Shown here one piece after another: positions 1-12,093 of a DNA stretch of 64,000 nt. The notes under the pieces were generated by a model. That model was not told the origin of the DNA and made no database searches. It saw nothing but the letters and a program-made list of their open reading frames with translations. The stretch is taken from the NCBI GenBank assembly GCA_027575765.1, contig JANBPT010000046.1, positions 1-64,000 on the forward strand, given 5' to 3'. A program made the position numbers and the translations under genes. This DNA comes from Tieghemiomyces parasiticus (Eukaryota > Kickxellomycota > Dimargaritomycetes > Dimargaritales > Dimargaritaceae). The number at the start of each line of letters is the position of its first letter. Positions within the stretch are counted from its first letter, which is position 1.

Positions 1-1
1 G

Positions 2-76
2 GCCCTATTAGCTCAGTTGGTTTAGAGCGTCGTGCTAATAACGCGAAGGTCGTAGGTTCGATCCCTGCATGGGGCA
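2..76 (+). tRNA. tRNA-Ile (anticodon AAU)
   Basis: Complete cloverleaf. Acceptor GCCCTAT (2-8) pairs with ATGGGGC (69-75), discriminator A at 76. D-arm GCTC/GAGC, anticodon loop CTAATAA giving AAU, T-arm GTAGG-TTCGATC-CCTGC. No intron. A short T-run (TTTT) a few bases downstream fits Pol III termination. A copy identical over its full length lies on the minus strand at 36369-36443. Confidence 0.95.
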
Positions 77-364
77 GCCTGATTTTATATTCAGATGGGG
101 TAGCACACCTTTTACATTCATGAAAATACCGAACTTGTTTGCATCTCACCGACATACGCATTACAGCCAGTCCTGTGTACCCCTTTTTTTTTGGTTATTA
201 TTGAGAGGGGCGGGCAATTTGTCGATATACATAGTAGTTGGAGAATATTGTATGTTGAAACTCGGATTTTCTTAATTGAACGATTTTGACGGCCACAATC
301 GAGGTCGGGGGCATAAATTCAACGAGGTAGGTTGTTAGACTAAGGCTGACTATACGGTGAATTT

Positions 365-1330
365 CTAATTTATGATATGATTTGGGAAGCACATATCCAT
401 AATGTAGCGTACATCACTGTATAATTCGATGCTCGGGAGAGCCAGACGGACATTGTTACTAGGAAACTCAGAACTCTCACTTGGTACAATTGACGGCTCG
501 CTGGTAAATGATGTTGGAGGAGACTGGGAAGCTATAGTCTCGCAATTGGTTTGGGAGTCCCTTTCGGTTGGTGATCTGCTACCAAACGAGGCCCCTTTGC
601 AGGCCGGCTGCGCCCAATATCTTAAGCCATGGTTTGATAAATTGGACCTTGGTGTCTTGAATATGCTCTGGCTGACGGTGGACCAAAGGCGTTTTGCCCA
701 ATCAGTAAACCTCAAAAGGAAATGGGGCTGAGACGGAACACGCATTCCCTGTACTTGAACGTCAAAGGCTCGCCTATTAGATGGTAGAGATGGGGCCGAT
801 TCTGCCTGGGGTTGCGTCAGCACGGGGTCTCGTGGCCCGGATGAAGCTGGTGATGGGGTCATGTTTCCGGTTGTGCTTCTGATTAGGTACACCATCCGAT
901 CCTGGTCTGCGGAGTTAGCGCTTTTTTGAGTAGGAAGAAAGCGGTACCAGGCCTTGTGCGACGTTTCTACAAAGAGAAAACCTAAACTGCAGGAATCCGT
1001 CGTATCGGGCCCCAAACGGTCCCCACGGTGTTGGGTTAATTTGGCGAAGGCACTCTCCAGCAATGTGGTGGCAAAAGTGCGGCGCAATTGGGTCACCAGA
1101 TTGCCATCTTGAAAAGCAGGGTGGGCCTGGTACGGATAATGCCGGGTGACATGCAGTGCGTGAGTTTGGGGGAGGTGTAGACCTTGACATACGTCGGAGG
1201 TTGAGCTGGTGTCCACGGCCGAATGGGAAGGGGTAAAAGGGGGGTTTCCCAACGGCGGGTCGCTAGGTAAAGCTCCAGAAGAAGCTAAAATCGCTGCCAC
1301 AAGCAGTAAGAGGTAAGGAGAGATCATCAT
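365..1330 (-). CDS. Predicted secreted protein, unknown family
   Basis: I do not recognise the family. The reading frame is open further upstream (to 1543), but I place the start at the ATG at 1330 because it opens directly onto a signal peptide: MMISPY, then a leucine/valine/alanine-rich core, then a small-residue stretch ASSGA that looks like a cleavage site. The predicted product is about 321 residues. The mature part is rich in Ser, Pro and Thr, has five scattered cysteines, and shows no transmembrane segment after the leader, so secretion or cell-wall location is inferred. No introns are needed. It stands alone, with the tRNA-Ile gene downstream and a 1.9 kb spacer upstream. Upstream in-frame methionines would bury the leader and are less likely. 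Confidence 0.55.
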   Translation of the reverse strand: MMISPYLLLLVAAILASSGALPSDPPLGNPPFTPSHSAVDTSSTSDVCQGLHLPQTHALHVTRHYPYQAHPAFQDGNLVTQLRRTFATTLLESAFAKLTQHRGDRLGPDTTDSCSLGFLFVETSHKAWYRFLPTQKSANSADQDRMVYLIRSTTGNMTPSPASSGPRDPVLTQPQAESAPSLPSNRRAFDVQVQGMRVPSQPHFLLRFTDWAKRLWSTVSQSIFKTPRSNLSNHGLRYWAQPACKGASFGSRSPTERDSQTNCETIASQSPPTSFTSEPSIVPSESSEFPSNNVRLALPSIELYSDVRYIMDMCFPNHIIN

Positions 1331-3214
1331 TATGAAATCGAAACCCTTGATAAATACTAAGGGAACAAGGTGAGGACACAGTTCACATATGGCGAGACCG
1401 GGATATTTAAATAAAAAATAGCCGTGCCCTCCACTACAGTTTCCCATATTGGTTGCTAAAAACCCACGCCGTATCAATTTGTTTTTAAAACAAAATAAAG
1501 GCGATAGAGGAGTGACAGAGCCAGTCAGGCTCACGAGCGACATGCTATACTTGAGCTAAGGGCTGAGGATATGACAGCATTGACTTGTTAACGCCATGAA
1601 AACCCGATGTTCCGTGCCTAGAAGAGTGGCTGAATGGCTCATCCGTTGGGTTGTGCAACGTAGTGCAACACACGGAAACGAGAGAGGCAAGGGATAGAAC
1701 TACGGTGGATAGGATAATATATTGAGGTGGGAGGTATGGAGACAGAGAAATGGAGGCACCGCCGTCTCCTCAGTCGCCCAAGGAGAGTAGAGAGAGAGGA
1801 GGTAGTACATGACGGCAAAGCCACACCAACCAGAATGTGATGGGTCGATGAGTTACTTTTTGGTGGTACGCCCGGCTGTGGAGGGGCAAGGTGGCGCTCT
1901 TCGGGATAACGGTACATTCGTTAGGTTGTGCTGGGCAGCGAGCACCATGATGGCTCGATACCGTTCCGAAACTAGCCCTTATAGCTTGAGAAATTTTATG
2001 CTGTGAGATAACCTCAGTGAGCTATCCTACTGTAGATTTTATGGGGTTTAATTGGTATTATCACATTTCCCGGGGGGGGTGTAAGTACGAACACTTGGCG
2101 TATTCATATAGTACCTGAACAAAACGCATGCTCTTAATGGAACCCAGCTGAATATCAACGTACTGTATGAATAATAATTTTGGAGAATCGTATCAGTAGC
2201 AATCAGCCACCAGAACCCCTAAGGTACCCCCCCTGCTGTTTAAAATAGCATGCAGTGCCGCTGACTCTGCACCCTCGACGCATATACTTTAAGGCCCACC
2301 CTGTCAATTACGGCCGCCTCGCCCCCTTCATTACCATCCTGATGCCTGTGAATCTTCCAGATCCTTGACTTTATAACTCTTTTCGCAGTCATCCATACTT
2401 GACGTCCAACTCTCTTCGCACTCATTACTGGATGTTCTACCCTGTGGTAGGAGTAAACTAACTAAATAAAAGGAACTAGTGTTTAACTTAAACTGGGCGT
2501 AGGCTAATGCTTTGATTGATGACTGAAGTTTTTATTAAATGGCGACCGTGTGGTTTTTTTATACTCTAATGATAGCCAGCATCACTCATAGCAGCTACTC
2601 CGCAGGACCTAGAAGGGCTCCAGGATAACAGTACGGGTGGGGTCGGGCGCCAACAGGAAGAGGAGAACGGCTAGGTAGCTGTTGGATCAGGAATAAAGGA
2701 GACAAGACCCATAGAAAAATAGAAGACCGCGTCCAGTCTGGGCAATGAAGGCGATGTAGAGGTTGGGCCGCCGCGGAGGTAGGAAGATCAACCTTTCATT
2801 AACCAACTGTTGTAAGGCGCAGCCATCACGACTGGGTGGCACTGCCTGGGATGGAAATGGCGGCCGGCTGGCCTCACTAGGGATATGGATCAGGAGGTGG
2901 GGGGTTTAGGCTACGACAGTTACCGGCATTACTGTCCACCGCTTCGTTGACCTTTATTGTCAATACTGATAAACAAAACAAGCGTAGCCAGCTGCTATGC
3001 CCTACGCCTCGTGTGCCCTCTAAGATGAGTCAACTTTTGGTAATATTGAGCTAACACGATAAGGGTGCATCTAATATTCTATTGGTTAATCTGTTTATTT
3101 TTTTGGGAGGTAAGGTGGGTGAGTGAGTGGTTCGGATTGAAAACGACGCAGGTGTCTACTGGGGGGAGGGGTCATTGGAGAAAAGGCCATAAAACTTTTT
3201 TTTGCCCCCCTCCC
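1331..3214. other. Intergenic spacer, no convincing gene
   Basis: Only short open frames occur here. A minus-strand stretch near 2325-2425 reads as a Cys/Glu/Ser-rich peptide with a plausible splice acceptor before it, but I find no matching upstream exon. Nothing else is supportable. Confidence 0.5.
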
Positions 3215-3544
3215 CTATTTCTGAAGATGGCACACTTCAATTGCCTTGGTAACCTCTTGGCCCAACGCCTTAGCATCTGCCTCCTTCCACCCGAGGACCT
3301 CACGACACTTTTCCTTGGCGGCGTTCACGGCCGGTCCGGCGATGGCCCCGGCAACGAGTACCTTAGTGATTTGTTGGGCGATACGGAGGGCGTTGGGCGG
3401 CAAGCTACGACGGGTGAGAGTTTGAAGTTGCTGCCGATTCGGGATACGGACGGTGTTATCGCTGGGGTCCGAAGAAGCACATATGGTAGTGAGAGCAACC
3501 AGGGCCAGGGTGGCGGCGAGAACGGTGCGGATCGGGGAATACAT
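3215..3544 (-). CDS. Small secreted protein
   Basis: Small predicted secreted protein of 109 residues. The start is placed at the ATG at 3544, which begins MYSPIRTVLAATLALVALTT, a basic residue followed by a clean hydrophobic core and a likely cleavage site after CASS. A further upstream methionine (3583) would put 13 residues before the leader. The mature part is short and largely helical in character. It has an alanine/valine-rich middle (VLVAGAIAGPAVNAAKE) and only two cysteines outside the leader, near the C-terminus. I recognise no family. It could be an effector-like or structural secreted protein, but that is inference from size and leader alone. Confidence 0.55.
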   Translation of the reverse strand: MYSPIRTVLAATLALVALTTICASSDPSDNTVRIPNRQQLQTLTRRSLPPNALRIAQQITKVLVAGAIAGPAVNAAKEKCREVLGWKEADAKALGQEVTKAIEVCHLQK

Positions 3545-4662
3545 GGTGCTTGATAGGCGTGCGTGCAGATGTTGTGGCGTCAAGAAGGGTGACGGTAATA
3601 ATTGCTTGGCTGGAGACGTTGCGAGTGGATAAGGTGGTTAGAGTTAGGTAGCTGACAATGCAGATGTAATGTTGCTCTAACCAAAGTGGAGAGCTGACCT
3701 GACTATTTATATCGACCAGGCCAGTCGGGATCGCTGCCGTTGCAATAACTACTGAAGAGGGGCCTGAGTTGGACTGAAACGAATTGGACGTTCATTTCAG
3801 TTTGTTTTAGTTCGAGCTACGACTCTACTGTATGTGTGCATTCGCAAGGTATCGAATTCACCGAGGGGGGAGGAGGTTCACTAAATTAGTCGTAATAGAA
3901 AGGACGTGTACAGCGCTCCATTGAGATCGAACCCATTAATTAGGGTGCCCGATTTGGCCATCATAGCATCTGACAAATCGCGAATAACGTCTCAACTTTA
4001 ATTAGACAAGGGACTAACTTCATTGTAAGGTTCATCAATCCAAGCTGCTGGGAACGCCATCTACCGCTGGATTACTCATTTATTATACTTTCGCGGTTGC
4101 GTGTAATATCTAGCCACTGTGGCGACTCGGATTACTCCTGGTTCGACAATTTATGTTGGGTTAATGGCACACCGATACACCTACTTTGGAGGCGGTCGCT
4201 AGCAGTGGTCCATTAGCTCTAACCATGAAATCGCTTTGTAGTTTGACAAGACTTTCTTCATTATATCACCCCAGTTGCTTCCATCCACTCAACTAGGATA
4301 GTACACTGACTACATAAATAGAAAAATTGGACAAGTATGGAAGGATATTTGGCATATTTATAACGCAGAACAGAGGATGCAGTAATAACAAAACTGTCAG
4401 CAAGTTAGCTAGGAATCAAGTCACAGAGAGAATAAAAGAGGGAGAGAGAGAGAGAGATGTAGGTAGACAACGGTGAGGGAAAATTGAAATCGAAAACGGA
4501 AGAGTGGTAATTGAAGTGTGCGAGGCAGATGAGGTAAACTGGGCTGAAGAGGGAGGGGGGAGGAGGACTAGGGTAGTAAGTAAGCGACGACGGGCGGGTA
4601 CCGGCCCACCACCCATGCGCGCAACCGCTATCCTTTCCTACCCACCACCACCCAGACCGGAT
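3545..4662. other. Intergenic spacer with a GA microsatellite
   Basis: Spacer between the small secreted protein and the 3' end of the chitin synthase gene. It contains a (GA)n tract at about 4440-4456. No coding stretch longer than about 80 codons shows protein-like character. Confidence 0.6.
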
Positions 4663-7392
4663 CTAACCAAATGTGTAAAACAGGATGAGGTAGAGCACAC
4701 TACCGACAAACCGGAAGGCGGCCATACCGGCGACGGACCAGAAGATGAAGGATAGATATGGGTTGAACACGATCCCGGTTGACGACGTATAGTTGTCCTC
4801 AATGAAATCCAGGAAATAGGTCGATGTGAGTGTGACGACGAGGAGGGCGTTAGTGAACATCCAGGCGAGGAGGAACCGGGTCCGGAACAGTTTGTTGTTA
4901 TCCTCCCGCTTGGTGGCGGCGTCGCGCTTGTTATTGACGGCGGGGGCCGGTTTCTGGAGCTCCTGGAGAAACTTTTCGTATTTGGTGTTGGCGTCCGATT
5001 GGCTGGCGGCGACCGCCACCTCAGCCACCTCCTGGCCGTCCTGCTTCTTGACCTTGGCGTGGCCGAGATCGTTGCTCATGGAGGTGTCACCCTTGGTACC
5101 CCACGACACGTCGTGCACGTTACAAAAGGCGTAGACAGTTAGAATGTTGATAAAGGACGGAAGGAGCGCTAGGTACTGCACAAACGACGTGAACATGTGC
5201 CACGGCTCAAAGTACATCAGGGACGAGATGAGGTACAGGCCGTAGGTGGAGGCAAAGGAAATGACAATGTCGCGGAAGGTGGCGTCCTCGAACACGCTGA
5301 GACCATCCTCGAACTTGGTTTGTTTGACGGATTGAACGACCATGAACATGGCGGTGTAGAACATAATGACCATCACGATGAAGAAGAGTACGACGCAGAT
5401 CATGTAGGTGGTCTTGGACCCCTGCGGTCGGTTTCCGAGCGAGATGATGAAGATGGTAATAAGGGCGAGCAGGTAAATTTCACGGCCGATTTCGTACACG
5501 TATTTGCCTCCGCCAAAGAATGGATCCTTGCCACGGGCGGGTTTGGCGTTGACGGCGTCCATGACGTTGTGGTAGAGGAAGTAATAGGTCAGGTAGAAGT
5601 TGGCCAGGGAGAACCAGCTGAAGACCAGGGTAAACAGGTTGTAAAAGAACTCGAGGAGGAGCATGAAGATACGCAGGATGGAGTGACCCGACTGGAAGAT
5701 CTTGTACCAGTGCACCATGGCGTAAAAGGCAGCAAAGAAGGAGCCGTTGAGCCAACGCCGACGCTGGGAGATGAGTTCGGCGAGGGTGTCGGGCACGTCG
5801 GTCACACCCTTGGCGCTCTTGACATACTTGAGGATCCAATTGCAGTTCTTCTTGGCCACCAGCTCGAAGCACAGGATACGGTCCTCCGCGAGATACATGT
5901 TGGCTTCGAAGATACCGCCGTCCGAGTCGGCCGAGTGCAGAAGTTCACCCTTAAAGTAGGCGGCGAGCGGGCCGATGCCCGGGGCGGTGTTTTGCAGGGC
6001 GGCGTAGCGGTAGGCCGAGAAGGCCCCGGGCAGTACCGAAATGTAGCCGAAAAAGGATTCGAGGGGCTTGTCCAGGATATTAGACATTTTGTACTCGAAG
6101 TTCTGGGCGGCCACCAGGGGGTTCCACACGTTGCAGCAGCCACGGCCTACGTCAGTACAAATCTCACCGCAGGCACCGCCGACCTGGGGGTCGCGGTCGA
6201 AGGCCTTCCACAGGTGGTAGATCGACGTGCCGCCGGGCTTGGTACCCACGTCGATCAGGACGCACACATTAGGATTGAGCAGTGGGGCGAAGGCGTTGAA
6301 GAACCAACGGTGCGAGTTGAGCTTCTTGGCGTTCTTCTCCTTGAGACAGAAAAGGACCTGGACGGGCACCATGCCCTTATCGGGGCCGCGGATGTTGAGC
6401 TTGGAGTCGACGGTGATCTGGGTGGTGTACTCGAACACGTGGGAGGTGACAGCCTGGCCGTTGACGGAGTTTTGCATGATTCCATCTTGGTACACGCCCA
6501 TGGCACCGAGCACATTAAGCACGCGCGGGTTGATCTTGGACCGACCATCGGATACGACAGCCACCACGACCTTCTGCCAACCGTCCTTACCCCAGGTGCG
6601 GGAACGGGTCCGCGAGCACAGGTGGGCAATGTTCTTGAACACGGAGGTCATGGTGCGAGTGAAGAGCACCTCATCTTCGTTGTACATGGTGAGCACGATG
6701 AATAGCTCGGTACTGCGACCGTAGAGGACGGGGCGCAGGGTGTACCGACGGGCCAAAAACTCATTGGGGTCCACGGTACAGGCGGTGTAGCGCACCTTGG
6801 TGAACTCGTCGCCCTCCTTATAGCGGCCCATCTGCAGGATCTTTGTGGGTACGGGGCAGTCGAGAACCAGGTTACCCGAGGTAAGTTGGACCTGCTGTAG
6901 CTGACGCGTCCGTAGGTTCTGGTAGGACTCGTAGTAGCGCGAACTGGGCGGCGGGGCGTCCTGGGTGTTGTAGAGGAACTGGATGCTGGGGTCCACGAGC
7001 GGGTCGTCGCGTGGGTCGATCTTCTTCTCGGAACCAGGGGTGCCAGGGGCGGCGGGGGGTTGCTGGTGAGTGAAGCTGGAGCTGGCGGAAAGTGGATAGG
7101 CGCCTTGGGCGAAGCCTGGAGTAGGCAGCGGGGCGGCTACAGGGATTCCCTGGGCGTTCTGGACCAGGGATACGTGCTCGGGCTCGTACTCGTAGCCGTG
7201 ACCCCCCTCGGTGTTGGGGGTGATGTTGTAGTACGAGTCTTGGTAGGTATGGACCGAGTCAGCATCCATATACCCGTGGTGGCCGGCGGGCGGTGAGGGA
7301 CGGGGAGGTTGTTGTTGCTGTTGCTGCTGGTAGCGGCCACCGCCGCCACCCCCGCCATTAGGCGGGTAGTGGTTATTGCGGTCGTTGTACAT
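4663..7392 (-). CDS. CHS: Chitin synthase (division 1)
   Basis: Polymerises UDP-GlcNAc into chitin at the plasma membrane (family GT2). It is a single uninterrupted frame of 909 residues from the ATG at 7392. The N-terminal ~170 residues are low complexity, with a glycine run and a seven-glutamine run. The chitin synthase N-terminal domain and catalytic core follow. Visible family motifs are a YNEDE segment at the start of the GT domain, [13 protein letters not shown] (about residue 502, catalytic acid region) and QRRRW (about residue 542, processivity/product binding). After QRRRW come several hydrophobic segments, a soluble insert around residues 780-830 and two final C-terminal membrane segments. 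Length and the absence of a myosin head place it in division 1 (class I-III type). BEM1 lies upstream on the same strand after a 4.7 kb spacer. Confidence 0.97.
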   Translation of the reverse strand: MYNDRNNHYPPNGGGGGGGRYQQQQQQQPPRPSPPAGHHGYMDADSVHTYQDSYYNITPNTEGGHGYEYEPEHVSLVQNAQGIPVAAPLPTPGFAQGAYPLSASSSFTHQQPPAAPGTPGSEKKIDPRDDPLVDPSIQFLYNTQDAPPPSSRYYESYQNLRTRQLQQVQLTSGNLVLDCPVPTKILQMGRYKEGDEFTKVRYTACTVDPNEFLARRYTLRPVLYGRSTELFIVLTMYNEDEVLFTRTMTSVFKNIAHLCSRTRSRTWGKDGWQKVVVAVVSDGRSKINPRVLNVLGAMGVYQDGIMQNSVNGQAVTSHVFEYTTQITVDSKLNIRGPDKGMVPVQVLFCLKEKNAKKLNSHRWFFNAFAPLLNPNVCVLIDVGTKPGGTSIYHLWKAFDRDPQVGGACGEICTDVGRGCCNVWNPLVAAQNFEYKMSNILDKPLESFFGYISVLPGAFSAYRYAALQNTAPGIGPLAAYFKGELLHSADSDGGIFEANMYLAEDRILCFELVAKKNCNWILKYVKSAKGVTDVPDTLAELISQRRRWLNGSFFAAFYAMVHWYKIFQSGHSILRIFMLLLEFFYNLFTLVFSWFSLANFYLTYYFLYHNVMDAVNAKPARGKDPFFGGGKYVYEIGREIYLLALITIFIISLGNRPQGSKTTYMICVVLFFIVMVIMFYTAMFMVVQSVKQTKFEDGLSVFEDATFRDIVISFASTYGLYLISSLMYFEPWHMFTSFVQYLALLPSFINILTVYAFCNVHDVSWGTKGDTSMSNDLGHAKVKKQDGQEVAEVAVAASQSDANTKYEKFLQELQKPAPAVNNKRDAATKREDNNKLFRTRFLLAWMFTNALLVVTLTSTYFLDFIEDNYTSSTGIVFNPYLSFIFWSVAGMAAFRFVGSVLYLILFYTFG

Positions 7393-10300
7393 GGCAGAGG
7401 ATGAGGCTGGGCTGGACTGCTGGAGGGGAGGGGATCCACAGGAAGGGTAAGGGTTGGTGCCGGTTGAATGGGGGGAGAAAAGTGCTGGACAGGGCCAGGA
7501 GTGTAGTGAGAGGGGTGCGAGTTGGAAAAGCGGAACGGGTCCTTGAGGTAAATAGAGAAAAGGGGCGGAGTTTCCAGTAGGGCGCTACAAAAAAAAAGAA
7601 GGGGCGTGCAGTTGCGCCAGCGAGGTGAGTAGGGGGGATAGTAGGGTATTAAAACGGTGGAAAACAAGGCCGAGTGCGTATAGCAGGGGGTCTGGCGAGT
7701 AGGATATATACTGTGCGGGGGTGGGTTGAAGAAGGGGGAAGTAGCGAAATAAAATAGCAACAAGTAGCTGAGTCGCACGATTGGCGTGGCGAGAGGGCCC
7801 TTGAGCGTAGACCGCCGGGATGATGACTGAGGCAAGATGGGCACGCACAGATGCAGGGTGGACAGGCTTCCACGGAGGGTATCAGTCGGGTGAGCTAGGA
7901 ACGCCGAGTGCAGCGGGATGTGTGACCGATGGCGGGGCAGTCTCTTGTACAACGGCGTTGTGGGGAGAGACTTGGAGTGGCGAGGTGGGGGCGGATGACC
8001 GCGGGTTAAAGGCGATCGGAAAGCAACCAAACAGTACAGAAACTGACCAGCCGGCCGGACCAGCGCTCGGCAGACAATTAAAAGGGAGAGGCTGTTTGGT
8101 GGGGAAGGCGACGGACAGAGGCCTTTCCAAGATGAACAACTATGGAAGAGACGGACGGAAAGAGTTTTGTGGGAGAGCAGGCTATGCGTGAGAGCGCGGT
8201 TGTATGCGGTAAGTCCGGAGAGCGCGGGCGCGTGCGAGCGCTGGCTGAACTTTATATATGCCGGCTACAAGGGCTAATGCACTGGTCCTTTGGCATACAA
8301 TATAAAGAAGAAAAAACCACCCACTCCGACGGCCCCACCTCTTGCTCCCGCAATGTAGGAGAATGGGAGGGTGATCACTGCCCTTGGGGGGAGGGGCTAT
8401 TGACGCCCCCCCTTTTCACTGGGTCCTGTGTAGCCTGATGCCGAGGAGGAGATGGGAGGGCTGAGGCCCCGGCTGCTGAGGCCCCGTCATTCGTCCCCTC
8501 TGGCCCTTTGACTCCATTGCAGCCACCCCCGCCGTCCGGCTGGGATCCTGTGCTCAACCCTCTTCCCCCGCCCGCACAGCGATGATTCCATTGTTATGGA
8601 GACGATACAACGCAGAGGACAATGGCCAAATGAAAGCCCCCGTCCCCTCTCCCCTTTCCCACCTCGACCGTTGCCTCTGCGACGGCCCGCTCGCGCCTGC
8701 TGGCCATCGGCAATATTATGGCCAGTCCCTTGCGACTGGTTCACGAGGGGAAGACGGCCGTGGGCCTGCTGAGGATGGGTGTAGGCTCGCGACAAAGGAA
8801 CAGTCTGGCCTTTGATACTAGCGGTCCACGACCAGCGGTTGGCGGTTAGCCTACGGGTGCCAAGGCCCGCCCTGCTCCTGCAGCAGCTACCAACGCCCGA
8901 CATGCCTCGTTGCCGGCCTTGCAGCATTACTCGACCGGGGGCAGCTCGGGTTCGGCCAATCGTCACGGGGGCGGTTCAGTGGGGTGGTTGTAGCCTTGGT
9001 ACCACCTGCTACCCGTAAGACAGCGCTCCAATGGCGGTCACTTCGTCGTGCCGACCGCCACACGCTGGCTCGACTCACATGGCGGGCCTCCGACTCCCCA
9101 TCTCCCCTCCGCTATCACCCAAAGTCTGGCCAGACGAGCTCGCCCTATCTGCGGCCTCCCCACGTACCCGGCGGCCACTCTGATAGGATCCCCCATCCAG
9201 ACAATCTCCGCCTCGACCACCCGTCACCCGCCCCCGCTTCGCCGCCTGGGATCAACAGGGCTACTCCCATTCAGCCAAGGCATAATAAGGCACGCCCGGG
9301 TACTTTGGATGGCGCTTAATGGCCAGCCGAAACATAATAATTAGAAGAGACGAGCCATCCAATGGCACTTAGCACGGCATGATTTATTTTGGGAGCGACC
9401 ATTGGCTGTGGATAGACGGGCGAGGGCGGCGGATTCACCCCTGCCCCTCCAGCTGGATTCATTATGGGTATTATATACGAGCGACAGGGTGCTTGTCCCT
9501 TGGGCACACCTCGGCCCGCATCGTACCTTGCATGTTGTCCCGAAACATTCAGGGCGGCCGCGCACGCGGTCCCACGCTGCGGTGCCCTTACCACCAGGTC
9601 GGACGCTGCCTCCCACACCTCCACCACCGCAACCGTCAGCCTGTCTGCAACCACTTGCCCAAATATGGCCCGCAGAACATCCGCCGCCGGTTCTGCACGC
9701 TGCATTGCATGGCCTAGGCGGGGGTCCTCTGCAAAAACAACCGGGCCCACCAGCCTTGCCCTTTCAATCCCCCCCCATCCCAGCAAGCTGCTCCACGCCC
9801 CCGGTTCACTTCGTGGCACAAGTCACGACAGGGCAGCACGTCGGCCAGGGTTGGCAGGACTGCAGCTACACCCAATCCAGGCACCCCACCTGGCGGTCGC
9901 CAGGTAATGAATAACACTTCCCTTTCTCTATGGGCTAGAAAGTGGGATGAATGGCAAACATGCCACCGCGGCACTGACATGGGTCCACACTGGCCCCGGT
10001 CCCTATTCATGCGGCGCATACCAGGGACCAGTCGCTGCGACGCGACGCGACGCGTGTTGTTCGTTCCCTTGCGCCTTAACTCCGACTGTCCTGGGCTTTT
10101 CTCTCCCTGCTCATTGCTGTTCCGCGCCCCAGGGGCATTTATTATGTTTTGGCGAGTTCACTGCCGCTATGTTTATTTTGGACCGACATGCCCCTGGTTG
10201 GCTGTTGTGGTTTCTTCTGAGCCCACCACGGCTAACCCCCCCCGCTTTTCTTGGAAGGACATCGGTCCACTATATCCCGGTGACGTCCAAATTATACCCT

Positions 10301-12093
10301 ACTAGTACTTCGATCGATCTGCCAAATGGTTCTCCAGAAACTATGCCTCCTCTAATCCTCGGCCCATTACTGACCCTTTGCAGCGCAGTAGCACAGACTG
10401 GTCCGTTTTTATGACCGTGCCGAAGGGCCAGGAGGAGGACCCTCAAACTAAATCTCCTTCCCCCGTCGATATAATCCCCGCTTGACATCATTGTATTACC
10501 CTGTCTGTGTTGACCGGAAGATGACCTTACGCGTGCGCCACATGGGTGGCTGATTTCAGTGGGTGAAAAGGTGGTTGGGAGAGGAGGGGAGGGCAGACGA
10601 TGGGGGAGGGGCATCGGCATTAATGTCTCGCCATTCCCATAACCTCTGGAGCCGCCACCCCTACCTCTCTTCCCTTCGCTCAATCCTGCTCAAAATACCA
10701 ACCTCTGGGCCGCGAGGAAACGGCCAGGAGGGTGGTTGTGGCCCCTTGGCTGCCGCCACGGTGCGTCATGGCGCCGTCTTGAGTGTCCGAGGCTGCTCCG
10801 CCTTCAGAGCCGCCAATCTGGCCCCGGTCCGCCATGACTACTGCTGCGATAAAAAACACTATACGAGAGAACAGGGCCTACTTATTATCAATTTTCAAAT
10901 GCCGTCGCATTAATCCTGTGACCGCAAGACTGACATGGCATTGGCTCAGTCATCCTCAATAGAACCGTGGAAAACTTCGAGAGCGAAAGTTCTCTAGTAT
11001 CTGAAAGCACCCTTTGCTCCGGTGCCTAGAAGTCACGGCCGAACCTCGCCTATTCTAAGGTTCGGTGGCTTTCCTTGGTCGCTGCTAACAGCACCTTGTA
11101 GACTCCTTGGCAGTCAGGGCCATCTCTGCACGTGCTAGACGTCATTCTTGACTGGCCAAGTGGCTGCACCATAGCAAACTAGAGCATAAAACGTTCTCCA
11201 CACCTCTTCCCCTCCCCGCCCTCAAGCAAGGATGCATGTATGCTTAAAAAGTCCTCGAGTCGGCGTCACACGATCGGTAAGTATAAATTACATCTCTTGC
11301 GAATGATCTACATACTTAAAGGTGCCCTCACTATCCTTGACCCTCCAGTATTTCCCGTTGCACCTTCCCCCCTCTCTCCTGGAGCGACCCCGCCATCGAT
11401 TATCACCCTACTCCCTCCAGGTACACCTGCACTCCTTCAACCAGTAGCTCTGCTTCGTATGGGGCTGATCCCCTAAACTGGCAACCCTGTAAGAGTTATA
11501 AATGCAAAGATTTACCCTCAATGGTGCCGATCACAACGTTCTGATCATATCTATCGCCTCTTTCCCTTCGCCTTGGCAGACCCACAAGCGGTTATTCATC
11601 TGTCCAACCTCGTCCTGCAATGACCCCGCTTAGTTGTACAAGACAAAGCTGGTCACCAGCGTCATATCGTACCCTTACAATGGGGTCGAAATACCAAGTA
11701 TCTGCCGACAATGTGGGAACAGAATTTATGTTTGTAGGGTCCAAAATTGAAGACAAAGGGTATATACGGAAGCGTTGATAGGCAAATAGGGTGGGTAGTG
11801 TGGGGGAGGGAAAAGTGAGACCGGGACGATAGTATGTACTAGAATCCGGCGCAAACGTGAGCAGTGTAAACAACAGAGGAAGGTTTGGGCGGTAAACGAC
11901 TCGAGAGTAACGTGGGCTGCTCCTCTTCGCGCCCGCTCAATAGTCTTAATAAAACGCGAATAAAACAGATAATATATCGATGATGATGCAGAAATGGTGT
12001 GGGTGAGGAGAAGGGGGAGGGAACTGGGGGCCAGAGTAGGTAAAATGTGACACGGGCAACGAGACCGGGAGGGGATACGAGCGAACATTAGAA
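7393..12093. other. Long intergenic spacer (4.7 kb)
   Basis: Contains the promoter and leader of the chitin synthase gene. The part nearest that gene is pyrimidine-rich on the minus strand. The stretch 8.5-10.5 kb is GC-rich, with many overlapping open frames on both strands, none resembling a known family. A row of short inverted repeats sits at 10979-11065. No RNA gene or conserved exon was recognised. Confidence 0.5.
10979..11065. other. Cluster of three short stem-loops
   Basis: Three consecutive inverted repeats. GAGAGC-GAAA-GTTCTC (10979-10994) is a six-pair stem with a GNRA loop. GCACC...GGTGC (11007-11025) has a nine-base loop. CCGAACCT...AGGTTCGG (11039-11065) is eight perfect pairs with an 11-base loop. 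No known RNA family was recognised. It may be a structured transcript or chance. Confidence 0.3.

Noticed and set aside
5197..6705. 502-codon plus-strand open frame antisense to chitin synthase
   Set aside because: Exactly opposite the conserved catalytic core; explained by the C/G-ending codon bias of the real gene. Its translation has no domain.
9316..9819. Minus-strand frame with a helix-like Val/Ala/Glu-rich stretch
   Set aside because: Looks protein-like in part, but codon choice is unlike the real genes, there is no ATG start, no family match, and competing frames exist on the other strand.
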